Positions 17,558 to 26,080 of a stretch of 64,000 nt of DNA are shown piece by piece. Source of the DNA: Chitinophaga sp. MM2321 (GTDB lineage: Bacteria > Bacteroidota > Bacteroidia > Chitinophagales > Chitinophagaceae); assembly GCF_964033635.1 (NCBI RefSeq), contig NZ_OZ035533.1, positions 3,472,001 to 3,536,000 of the forward strand. Reading direction: 5' to 3'. The notes under the pieces are model-generated. The model saw nothing but the letters and a program-made list of their open reading frames with translations, was not told the DNA's origin and ran no database searches. The first letter of the stretch is position 1; every line of letters starts with the position of its first letter. The position numbers were made by a program, and so were the translations under genes.

Positions 17558-19087
17558 TTATTTATTCGGGTTTAGGTCCACTTCACGCTGTGGTACAGGA
17601 TAGAAATAGGCGTATTCCTGTTTCACCTGTTTATTCGTGATACCTTGCACAACGCGGTTTGTACGGCGCAGTTCAAAAAGACCATGCCCTTCAAAGGCCA
17701 GCTCCCAGGTAAGTTCCTGCCATATAGCCTCCCTGAATTCTTTCGGGCTCAGTCCTGTCTGCAGCGGTTGTAATCCTGCCCTTTCTCTCACGTTATTCAC
17801 CCATTTATACCCTTCTGTTGTTGGACCTGCCGCTTCTGCATACGTAAGTGCCGCTTCTGCAAACCGCATCAGGTAAAGGTTGGCGCTGGTACGGTTGGTA
17901 AGTGACTGCGGATCTGTGTATTTACGGCAGAAAGGAAAATAAAATGCACTCACTGTAGCGTTACCGCTATTGATATTTGAAGGCGCATAATTTGCCAGTA
18001 CGGAACCATTTTCATTGTAAATGGTAGTGACCATCATTTTTTTGCGGATATCATCGTTTGAATAAGTGTTATAAAAATCATTATCAACACGATAATAACT
18101 CCAGCAGGAAGTACCATCGATCACCTTCTGCACACCTGCACCACCGGTAAGGGAACTGGCAATAAAGATGGAGGGCAGACCAATGCCAAACATCTGCGGC
18201 AACTGGGAGAAATTACCTTCAAACCCTTTACCATCCCTGTACATAGAAGTGATGAAGATATGCTCCATACCGTCTGCCTGGTGGTTTACATCGTATACAT
18301 TCAGCAGGCTTGGATCAAGACCGTAGGTAGATTGGTTATTCACTACTGCATCGGCATATTCCGCAGCTTTTGTGTAGGTCTGTTCGTAATCACCCACCCA
18401 TTCATAACCAGGCGCGCCGGTCATTCCGGAAGATGCCATGGTTAAATACACTTTACTCATCAGGAACTGGGCGGCTACTTTATCAGCGCGTCCGGCCTGT
18501 TTGGAAATGGTGAGCATGGGAATAGCTGCTTCCAGGTCTTTGATAATGAACTCATACAATTGTTGTATGGTACCATAATCGGCTTTTGTCTGGCTTACGC
18601 TTTCCACTACCTTATCGTGCAGCGGTACTTCGCCATAAGTACGTACCAGCATGAAATAATGGAAGGCGCGCAGAAAATGGGCTTCTCCCAAAAACTGGCG
18701 TTTGCTGGCAGCTGAAATATTCTCCATCTTTTCTACGTTCTCCAGCACCGAATTGGCGCGGCTAACGCCGAGATAAGCGTATTTAAAGAAGTACAGGAAT
18801 TCTTCGGTGTTTGGATCCACATCCCAGGTATACAGGTTTGTTTCCAGCCCCTTTCCATAAAACTTGTACTGGTTGGTTGTAATGTCCACCAGGTTGAAAA
18901 GGAAGCGGGCCCCGTATTCAATATTGTTGATCGGATCGTAGGCATATAACAGGGCATTCATGGCATCCTGTTCTGTATTATAATAATTGTTGTTGGCAAA
19001 CACGCCATAGGGCTTTTCTTCCAGCATTTTTTTGCAGGATGAAAGCGAGAGGGCGGCGATAGCTATAATCGTTATGAATGATCTCAT
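17558..19087 (-). CDS. SusD/RagB family outer-membrane lipoprotein (locus 2)
   Basis: The 509-residue lipoprotein has a lipobox LSLSSC (Cys17). It shows the SusD hallmarks: an N-terminal segment with EQDAMNALLYAYDPINN, TPR-like helices with RQFLGEAHFLRAFHYFMLV, and the C-terminal block FAEAALTYAEAAG, WNNVRERAGL-like repeats and WELAFEGHGLFELRR. SusD proteins bind glycan at the surface and act as the lid of the SusC channel. It lies 21 bases after susC in the same operon. Confidence 0.93.
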   Translation of the reverse strand: MRSFITIIAIAALSLSSCKKMLEEKPYGVFANNNYYNTEQDAMNALLYAYDPINNIEYGARFLFNLVDITTNQYKFYGKGLETNLYTWDVDPNTEEFLYFFKYAYLGVSRANSVLENVEKMENISAASKRQFLGEAHFLRAFHYFMLVRTYGEVPLHDKVVESVSQTKADYGTIQQLYEFIIKDLEAAIPMLTISKQAGRADKVAAQFLMSKVYLTMASSGMTGAPGYEWVGDYEQTYTKAAEYADAVVNNQSTYGLDPSLLNVYDVNHQADGMEHIFITSMYRDGKGFEGNFSQLPQMFGIGLPSIFIASSLTGGAGVQKVIDGTSCWSYYRVDNDFYNTYSNDDIRKKMMVTTIYNENGSVLANYAPSNINSGNATVSAFYFPFCRKYTDPQSLTNRTSANLYLMRFAEAALTYAEAAGPTTEGYKWVNNVRERAGLQPLQTGLSPKEFREAIWQELTWELAFEGHGLFELRRTNRVVQGITNKQVKQEYAYFYPVPQREVDLNPNK

Positions 19088-19108
19088 GATTACATTTTTT
19101 TGACCTGA

Positions 19109-22100
19109 TTAAAACTTGATTTCCAGACCGGCAGTGATAGTGGTGATGCGCGGATAAGCTGCTGCTCCGCGGCCACTCTCTCCTACTTCCGGGTCAAACT
19201 CGCTGGTCTTTGACCAGGTAACAGGGTTGGTTACACTTGTGTATATTCTTCCCTGTTTCAGGAACTTGATAGTAGCGGGGAGACGGTATCCCAACACGAT
19301 ATTCTGTATCCTCAGGAAAGATCCGTCTTCCACAAACCAGGAAGAAGCGAGGTACTGTCTGTCGGCACGAAGTTTCGGGCGTTCGTTGTTCGGCTCTTCA
19401 GCTGTCCAGCGTTTTTCCTGTAAAGAAGCTGCATCCAGTTTGCGGGTAGCGAAAATGTCGTTACCATACATACCGTACAACAGCACGCTCAGGTCAAGCC
19501 CTGAAGCATGTGTCAACTGCAGGTTGAGGCTTCCGGTAAAATCAGGATTGGGATCACCGATGATAGTGCGGGCATTAGGATCTACCGTACCATCTTCTTT
19601 CAATCCAACATAATTAAATTCACCCGGCTGGTTCATCTTTGCATTGTTACCGGGTTTGTTTTGTATGATACCATTCACCGCATAACCATAGAAAGCGTTG
19701 ATGGGATAACCGATAGCGAGTACGTTGAGATAAGCATCGTTCAGTACACCGCTGCCATAAGGTTCGTACCGGATACCGTTTGCATCGGTAATATAGCCGG
19801 AACTTTCCTGCGAACCGATGTCGATCACCGTATTCCTGTTCATGTTGAAGATCAGGCCGGCATTGAACTGGAACTTACCTTTATCGATCACGCGGCCGTC
19901 TATTGAAAGCTCGAAGCCTTTGTTCACCACTTCACCGTCATTGGTCCATACCCTGTCGAAACCGGTGCTGGGATTGAGGAATTGTCTTCTCAGCAAATCG
20001 GTTGTTCTCTTATAATAATAATCTGCGGTGATGGAAATCCTGTTATCAAGTACCGACATGTCTATACCAACATCGAACTGTCCTGTTTTTTCCCAGCGCA
20101 GATTTTTGTTAGCCATACCACCCCACTGCACATACCTGTTGCCAATCCCTTCGCGGCCGATCTCTTTACCAACACCATAAATGATATATTCTTTTCCGTT
20201 GAGATAGTAATAATCATTTCCGAACTGGGAAATAGACTGGTAAGGCGATATGCCCTGGTTACCTGAAATACCATAGCTGGTGCGCAGTTTCAACTGATCA
20301 AATATGTTGAGGTCGCGGATAAAATCTTCTTCTTCCATTTTCCAGCTCAAAGCGCCGGAGGGGAAAAAGCCCCACTTGTTATCGTCTCCGAATTTAGAGC
20401 TACCATCCGCCCTGGCGGTAACGGTGAGCAGGTAACGATCGTTATAAGTATAATTCAATCTAGCAAAACCGGAAGCAAGTGTTGTTTCCGTTCTGTTATT
20501 GTTGATGATCTGTTTCTCTGCACCTGCGAGGTTCTCTTCTTTCAGGACCACGTTTGAAAACCCTTGTCCTACTACGTTTACGCCCTTGCTTACACTGTTC
20601 TCATAGTTAATACCACCCATCAAACTGAACAGGTGTTTTTCCGCGAATGATTTAGTATAAGTAAGATAAGCGTCGCTTGTGAGGTTGAGGTAGTTGGAAG
20701 AACCCATACCGCCTTCACCGTTATAGAGGTCGCCGCCCAATGTGTGTACCGGCGGATTGAAGAAATAGCTTTCGCCGGAACCGCCGCGGGCGTTACCGCG
20801 AACAATGAACTGGAGGTCTTTCACAATATCCCACTCCATTTGCAGGGTAGCATAAGCATCCATATTGCCTGCATTATTCACCCGCTCATTGGTCATGGTT
20901 ACGGGATTACCATAATCCAGTTCATTCATTTTATAATAGGTACCATCGCCATTATACACCGGGAATAAAGGATTACGGGAATAGTTCATGCCGTAGTTAT
21001 ACAATCTTTTTCCTTTCCACAAACCCGCTTTACTTCTGATGGTGAGGTTTTCCGCTACTTTATTATCGTAAGAAAGGTCCAGTGAAATTTTGTTGTAGTC
21101 ATCACCTATCTGCATGCCTTCACCTTTCAGGTAACCGAGACTGATGTAATAGTGGTTGTCTTTGGTGCCACCTTCAACGCCCACATTATAATCGTAGCTA
21201 ACGGAGGGATCGCGGAATACATAGGGTGTCCAGTCAGTTTTATAAGGCCAGGCGCCACTTTTGATTTCTGCACGCGATGGGTAATAAGTGCCTGAAGGGT
21301 CTTTCTTACCGATATAGCGTGGTTCAAGACCGGCGTTTTCCATGGCTTCATCTTCCAGCATCGACATCTTCAATCCATCTTTCCAGTAATCCAGTGGTTT
21401 ACTGAATGTACCGAAACCTGTTTTCTGATTGAACCATACATTTGCCTTTCCGCTGGCGCCACGTTTTGTTGTGATCATGATAACACCGTTAGCACCTCTT
21501 GATCCATAAATAGCGGTGGCAGAAGCATCTTTCAATACTTCTATGGATGCAATGATGTTAGGGTTTACCGCATTCAGGTTACCGGCTTCGCCCAGGGGGA
21601 TACCATCTACCACCACTAAAGGTGCGTTGGAACCGTTGATGGAGCTCACGCCTCTTACGCGCACAGTGGTACCGCCCTGTGGATTATCGTTGTTGCTGTT
21701 GATCACCTGCAAACCGGATACACGGCCTTGTAATAAAGACTCAAAGCTACCTGCGGATGCCTGTGTGATCTTTTCGCCTTTGATGGAGGCCACGCTGCCG
21801 GTAAGATCACTTTTCTTCACCGCGCCATAACCCAATACCACTACTTCTCCCAGGTCGCCGGCAGATTCCAGCTCAATCAACAATTCTGTTTGCGCGCCTA
21901 CTTTTATTTCTTTTGTTTTCTGGCCGGTATAGCTGATCATGAGTACCTGCCCGGTACGCGCGGCCACAGAAAACTTGCCGGCTTCATTGGTATAAGCGCC
22001 TGTTGTGGTGCCTTTCACGGCCACTGACGCGCGGAATAGCGGGGCTCCCTGCTGGTCAAGCACCGTTCCTTTGATTGTACGTGCTGTGTCCTGTCTGATC

Positions 22101-22249
22101 GCAACAGGTGTGTTAACGGGAATATCCGCATGCGCATTATCCGTAAAGAAACAGCAGCATAAACATAAAATGGAGGAGCATAAAACGGGTACCCGCTTAC
22201 GCTGTAGCAATAGTGCTACAAAAACCTTTGACAGGTAATAACTTTTCAT
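19109..22249 (-). CDS. SusC/RagA family TonB-linked outer-membrane transporter (locus 2)
   Basis: The 1046-residue protein has an unusually long, Cys-rich leader (about 42 residues). A carboxypeptidase-regulatory-like domain follows (TIKGTVLDQQGAPLFRASV), then a TonB box/plug with VVVDGIPLGEAGNL, VLKDASATAIYGSRGANGVI and TTKRG, and a 22-strand barrel ending in TAGLEIKF. It has no STN domain, so it does not signal to a FecR; regulation by the GntR palindrome far upstream fits. It imports oligosaccharide with energy from TonB. Partner is the SusD 21 bases downstream. Confidence 0.95.
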   Translation of the reverse strand: MKSYYLSKVFVALLLQRKRVPVLCSSILCLCCCFFTDNAHADIPVNTPVAIRQDTARTIKGTVLDQQGAPLFRASVAVKGTTTGAYTNEAGKFSVAARTGQVLMISYTGQKTKEIKVGAQTELLIELESAGDLGEVVVLGYGAVKKSDLTGSVASIKGEKITQASAGSFESLLQGRVSGLQVINSNNDNPQGGTTVRVRGVSSINGSNAPLVVVDGIPLGEAGNLNAVNPNIIASIEVLKDASATAIYGSRGANGVIMITTKRGASGKANVWFNQKTGFGTFSKPLDYWKDGLKMSMLEDEAMENAGLEPRYIGKKDPSGTYYPSRAEIKSGAWPYKTDWTPYVFRDPSVSYDYNVGVEGGTKDNHYYISLGYLKGEGMQIGDDYNKISLDLSYDNKVAENLTIRSKAGLWKGKRLYNYGMNYSRNPLFPVYNGDGTYYKMNELDYGNPVTMTNERVNNAGNMDAYATLQMEWDIVKDLQFIVRGNARGGSGESYFFNPPVHTLGGDLYNGEGGMGSSNYLNLTSDAYLTYTKSFAEKHLFSLMGGINYENSVSKGVNVVGQGFSNVVLKEENLAGAEKQIINNNRTETTLASGFARLNYTYNDRYLLTVTARADGSSKFGDDNKWGFFPSGALSWKMEEEDFIRDLNIFDQLKLRTSYGISGNQGISPYQSISQFGNDYYYLNGKEYIIYGVGKEIGREGIGNRYVQWGGMANKNLRWEKTGQFDVGIDMSVLDNRISITADYYYKRTTDLLRRQFLNPSTGFDRVWTNDGEVVNKGFELSIDGRVIDKGKFQFNAGLIFNMNRNTVIDIGSQESSGYITDANGIRYEPYGSGVLNDAYLNVLAIGYPINAFYGYAVNGIIQNKPGNNAKMNQPGEFNYVGLKEDGTVDPNARTIIGDPNPDFTGSLNLQLTHASGLDLSVLLYGMYGNDIFATRKLDAASLQEKRWTAEEPNNERPKLRADRQYLASSWFVEDGSFLRIQNIVLGYRLPATIKFLKQGRIYTSVTNPVTWSKTSEFDPEVGESGRGAAAYPRITTITAGLEIKF

Positions 22250-22289
22250 GGTGGAATCATTAAGGTGAGCAATCAGGTGCCTGGGACTG

Positions 22290-22829
22290 TCAGTCCGCTG
22301 TTATTTCGGTAAATCTTCCGATGGCAGTATTGGAAAAGAAATTATCATGGGTATCATCATTGGCAGTAGAAACTTCTCCAATGATACATTCATCTGATAC
22401 CGGGTAGAAAGCATGCCACAGCAAAGGAGTAATGGTAATCCGTTCTCCGGCGTTCAGCAGTATAGGTTCCCCGGTGCGTACCTCTCTCATTTTTCCGTTG
22501 ACCTTCACCTGCAATAGTGTGCTTTGCGGCTGATCTGCCGGATCCTGTTCCCACAATTCGATCATCAGTTGACCGGTGCGGCAGATGATGTCTTCTTTTT
22601 TCTTTTTATGATAGTGGGCGGGTGTTACCTGTTGACGCGTAGCGTACATCAGTTTTTCACAATACTCCGTTTCTTCCGCCAGGTTGATCAGTAACAGACC
22701 GGTGCTTTTAAAATCACCCAACCCGAAGTCTGTGATGTCCCAAACCGGCTCCGGGGGAAGCGTCCAGCCATTCCTGCTAAAAAAGACAGTAGCCGCTGCC
22801 TGGGCGTGGTTAATTTCAGCGCGTTTCAT
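22290..22829 (-). CDS. D-lyxose/D-mannose-type cupin sugar isomerase
   Basis: The 179-residue cupin matches D-lyxose ketol-isomerases. The metal site is complete: His72 and His74 in TPAHYHKKKKED, Glu79, and His139 in LLWHAFYP. GEVSTANDD near residue 151-159 is also typical. Family enzymes interconvert D-lyxose and D-xylulose and also D-mannose and D-fructose, with Mn2+. With a beta-mannosidase in the same operon, mannose to fructose is the most sensible role. It is cytoplasmic and lies 37 bases after the Gfo/Idh gene and 40 before susC. Confidence 0.85.
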   Translation of the reverse strand: MKRAEINHAQAAATVFFSRNGWTLPPEPVWDITDFGLGDFKSTGLLLINLAEETEYCEKLMYATRQQVTPAHYHKKKKEDIICRTGQLMIELWEQDPADQPQSTLLQVKVNGKMREVRTGEPILLNAGERITITPLLWHAFYPVSDECIIGEVSTANDDTHDNFFSNTAIGRFTEITAD

Positions 22830-22866
22830 AACGTGTATAATTTTACATAATCGTGAAAAGTTGCAA

Positions 22867-23994
22867 TTAATCAGTCAATATAACGGCAGTGCGCATACGA
22901 AAAGATTCGAGGGCTGCTGCAAATACCCGGTGACTTTCTACCGCTTCTTCCGGTGTAACACACCCGAACCTGCCATCGAGCTTTCCGGCGCGTTCGGCTA
23001 CAAATGCTGCTATCATCTGCATAAAACAGTCTGGAAAACCAGCTTCAAAAATGCCGCCTGTAATAACCGGGAAAGGCATCTGGAAGCCAAGGTCCACCCG
23101 TTGCCATGCCTGTTCTTTACCGCGGCTGAATGTCCATAATGCCTTGGTATCCTTTGTGCTGTATTTTACGCCGCCTGTTGTTCCCAGCACTTCAATGAAC
23201 CAGGTATTGGTTTCACCGGGTGCGAGGCGTTTCATTTCAAGCGTCATGGGTACCGGTTCATCCCCTATTGCAACCTGCGTATTAATAGTGGCGTTATTCC
23301 AGGTATCGCAGGTGGCCATGCCGCCTTTGCCATCGGGGCGCTCATGAACAATGCGCTGTAGTTGAGCGAATACCAGTTCTGGCTTCCATCCCAGTCGTAA
23401 CGGCACATGCAGCACATGCATACCGAGGTCGCCCATCACACCGATTTCACCGCAATATTTCGCCTGCCGTTTCCAGTTGATAGGCTTCAAAGGGTCCATA
23501 TCACTGGCATGCAGGAAGCCTGCTTTTATTTCAATGATCTTACCTAGTCTGCCGGATTGCACTTCCTGTATAACACGCTGCGGACCAGGCAGGAAAGGTA
23601 TTTCAGAGCTGCACCGCACGAAGCGGCCCAACTTGTTTGCTTCCTCTTTAATGACCAGCGCCGCGGCCAGGTTGATGCCGAACGGCTTTTCCGCCAGCAG
23701 ATCTTTACCTGCTCTCAGTACTTCGAGGTATACCTCTTCATGGAGGTTATGTGGCAGTGCCACATACACCACATCAATATCTTTATCTCTCAGCAGTTCC
23801 TTATAATCAGTCGTAAAAAGTTGAACTGTTTCTACCTTCTTATACCATTCCAATACCTGCTCATTCAGATCGCAAACCGCGGTGAGCGTTACATTTACAG
23901 GAAAATCATTTAATACGAACCATCTTCCCAGGGCGCTGGCAGCCTCTTTACCCATCAGCCCTCCGCCGATAATACCCAGCTTAACTTTTTGCAT
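22867..23994 (-). CDS. Gfo/Idh/MocA family oxidoreductase, cytoplasmic
   Basis: The 375-residue protein has an N-terminal Rossmann fold with GIIGGGLMGKEAASALG (residues 8-24) for NAD(P). The family motif AEKPFGIN (Lys near 98) follows, and a C-terminal beta-sheet domain has GVMGDLGMHVLHVPL, with a catalytic His candidate. There is no signal peptide. It would oxidise or epimerise a sugar or inositol-like compound. It heads the eight-gene operon of locus 2, but its ATG lies about 340 bases after the predicted promoter. Confidence 0.85.
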   Translation of the reverse strand: MQKVKLGIIGGGLMGKEAASALGRWFVLNDFPVNVTLTAVCDLNEQVLEWYKKVETVQLFTTDYKELLRDKDIDVVYVALPHNLHEEVYLEVLRAGKDLLAEKPFGINLAAALVIKEEANKLGRFVRCSSEIPFLPGPQRVIQEVQSGRLGKIIEIKAGFLHASDMDPLKPINWKRQAKYCGEIGVMGDLGMHVLHVPLRLGWKPELVFAQLQRIVHERPDGKGGMATCDTWNNATINTQVAIGDEPVPMTLEMKRLAPGETNTWFIEVLGTTGGVKYSTKDTKALWTFSRGKEQAWQRVDLGFQMPFPVITGGIFEAGFPDCFMQMIAAFVAERAGKLDGRFGCVTPEEAVESHRVFAAALESFRMRTAVILTD

Positions 23995-24384
23995 ATACTT
24001 ACAGGTTATTTTATTAATAGTAATGCGCTATTGAAATAACAATGCTTTCAGGTAACAACGTGGATGAACAGGCTTCAGTTGAAGTCCGGCAAAAAACAGT
24101 CACTACACTACCTACAGGTAATGACGATATCAATAAAAAAAATGAAATAACGAATACCGGAAAGATGAAAATGTTTTGCCCGGCAATTACCGCTTATTCA
24201 ACATCCGCATGACCGAAGGCACAGGTACAGGTGTATCCTGACCATGCGGAGGAAAATGTTTCATAAGTGGAAAGCGTATCTCTGTTTATTATACCGGCTG
24301 TATATTAAACAGCCGGATGGATCATTCTCTAAATCAAATATAATACTTTTTCTGAAACTTGTATATACAAGTTGAAAAAATTAT
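23995..24384 (-). other. Long leader region of the SusCD operon
   Basis: Between the Gfo/Idh ATG (23994) and the importer stop (24385). It holds operator-promoter O2 at the distal end, then about 330 transcribed bases. Within these are a perfect 8-bp stem with a 7-base loop (CCGGCTGT 24294-24301 pairing with 24309-24316) and a possible 25-codon ORF (24187-24264, MKHFPPHGQDTPVPV...) with no recognised family. A leader this long may hold attenuation or a small RNA; no known riboswitch was recognised. Confidence 0.45.
24335..24373 (-). promoter_or_regulatory. GntR operator O2 and promoter of the Gfo/Idh-isomerase-SusCD operon
   Basis: AACTTGTATATACAAGTT at 24356-24373 is identical to O1 over 18 bases. 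On the minus strand its TTG is followed after 25 bases by TATATTTG (24335-24342), an exact TAnnTTTG box. The palindrome lies 12 bases after the stop codon of the importer gene. Confidence 0.78.
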
Positions 24385-25803
24385 TTAATGCCCTCCGCCA
24401 ATCACTTGTTTTCCTGCAAGTGGTTCATTCTTCCGGCAATACCATGCGAAATAAGTAATGTACAGGTAACAGAGAACAGGCAGGAAAAAAGAATATTGAA
24501 TGCCGATCATATCGGCCATACCGCCTTGTATCAAAGGAATAACGGCGCCACCGAGAATAGCCATTACCAGCAGGGAAGACGCCTGACTGGTATAACTTCC
24601 AAGACCTGCGATAGAAAGTGTGAAGATATTAGACCACATAATAGAATTGAACAATCCGATGCCGATCAGCGCCCACACAGCCACCGGGCCAGCATTCAAC
24701 AACGCCAGCAACAACAATGCAATACTCAGTACAGAAAAAATCAGCAGTGTACGGGCAGGGAAAGATCTACCCAAAAAGAAAGCAGCCAGATTGAGAACAA
24801 TAAGACCCAGGAAAGGCGCCATCTGCGCGAAACTCAGCGATACCACGCTATAAATAAAAAAGAATACGGCGATGGCAATGCCTGCCATATAATATGGTTT
24901 CCTTCTCTCCGAAATAACCGTGCTGAGTGAAACAGCGCCTAAAAATCTGCCTATCATAGCACCGCCCCAATATAAGGCGAGATAGTTTTTACCAATAGAC
25001 TGCTCCAGTCCCATAATATTATCCTGTGCCAGGAAATTGATCATAAAGCTGCCGATGGCCACTTCAGCACCAACGTAAAAAAAGATGGCCAGGATACCCC
25101 TTCTCAACTGCGGAAATTTTAAAGCACCCAGTTCCTTGCCGGGATTTTGCGCTGCTTTGAACGAAGGCAGTTTTACTTTGTAGATCACAACACCGATCAA
25201 CAAAAAGACAATACCAAAAATCAGGTAAGGTATTCTTGTAGCGATGGGTGCAATTTCTCCATTCTCAGAAAAGAATTCGAAGATCAGGAAACCTCCTGCA
25301 ATAGGCGCAATGGTGGTACCAGCAGAGTTGAAAGCCTGCGCCAGGTTAAGCCGGCTGGAAGCACCCTTCTCTTCACCCAGCAGGGACACATAAGGGTTGG
25401 CAGCAATCTGCAACAGTGTAAAACCCAGTCCCATTACAAAAAGGGCCGCCAGGAATAATGCATATACAGATAAAGTAGCCGCCGGGTAAAACAACGTACA
25501 CCCTATTGCTGAAATAAGCAGTCCCAGTAAAATACCATTCTTATATCCTATCTTATTAATCGGATCACCATTGTAATATGATATAAGGAAATAAATGAGG
25601 GAGCCTGTAAAATAAGCGCCGAAAAAACAGAACTGTACCAACATGGATTGGAGGTAGTTCAGGTTGAATAATTCTTTCAGATGCGGGATCAGGATATCAT
25701 TCATGCAGGTAATAAATCCCCACATAAAGAAAAGAGAAGTCAGCGTATAAAGCGGCGTGGCATAGTTTTCCTTAGCTTTAACGGCCTGTTGGTCTGTAAT
25801 CAT
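24385..25803 (-). CDS. FucP-like MFS sugar importer
   Basis: About 472 residues from the ATG at 25803 (MITDQQAVKAKENY); a longer frame to 25983 runs through the promoter and is rejected. The N-terminal block LFFMWGFITCMNDILIPHLK is the FucP/GluP family signature, and about 12 membrane helices follow, with QIAANPYVSLLGEE and NLAQAFNSAGT. FucP-type proteins import L-fucose, glucose, galactose or mannose by proton symport. Under its own copy of the GntR operator (25984-25997), it likely imports the sugar released by the exported GH2 enzyme. Confidence 0.9.
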   Translation of the reverse strand: MITDQQAVKAKENYATPLYTLTSLFFMWGFITCMNDILIPHLKELFNLNYLQSMLVQFCFFGAYFTGSLIYFLISYYNGDPINKIGYKNGILLGLLISAIGCTLFYPAATLSVYALFLAALFVMGLGFTLLQIAANPYVSLLGEEKGASSRLNLAQAFNSAGTTIAPIAGGFLIFEFFSENGEIAPIATRIPYLIFGIVFLLIGVVIYKVKLPSFKAAQNPGKELGALKFPQLRRGILAIFFYVGAEVAIGSFMINFLAQDNIMGLEQSIGKNYLALYWGGAMIGRFLGAVSLSTVISERRKPYYMAGIAIAVFFFIYSVVSLSFAQMAPFLGLIVLNLAAFFLGRSFPARTLLIFSVLSIALLLLALLNAGPVAVWALIGIGLFNSIMWSNIFTLSIAGLGSYTSQASSLLVMAILGGAVIPLIQGGMADMIGIQYSFFLPVLCYLYITYFAWYCRKNEPLAGKQVIGGGH

Positions 25804-25962
25804 TTTTAAAAACGATTTGGATGTACATGAATCGATCGGGCAGATCTTCGCATACAGTCCCGCAGTTACTGCCACGTGGAAGGCAGTATTTTCATATCGT
25901 AAAATCTCCATCACGGCAGCCAAAAATTGCCGGACGGGTGAATGCCCGAAAGTTGAATCTTT

Positions 25963-25997
25963 CAAATATAAACAAAAAAACAACTTGTATATACAAG
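25963..25997 (-). promoter_or_regulatory. GntR operator O3 and promoter of the importer gene
   Basis: CTTGTATATACAAG at 25984-25997 keeps the 14-bp core of O1 and O2. On the minus strand its TTG is followed after 23 bases by TATATTTG (25963-25970). This leaves a leader of about 150 bases before the importer ATG at 25803. Confidence 0.78.
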
Positions 25998-26080
25998 ATA
26001 AAGTAAATTTTATCTTCCGGCACTGTGTTGGAGCAAAAATAACAGGATGCCAACAAAAAATATTTTTATGTCAGATTGAA

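Noticed and set aside
25804..25983. N-terminal extension of the FucP-like importer (60 extra residues)
   Set aside because: It runs through the promoter and lacks membrane-protein character, while the family N-terminus begins right after the ATG at 25803.
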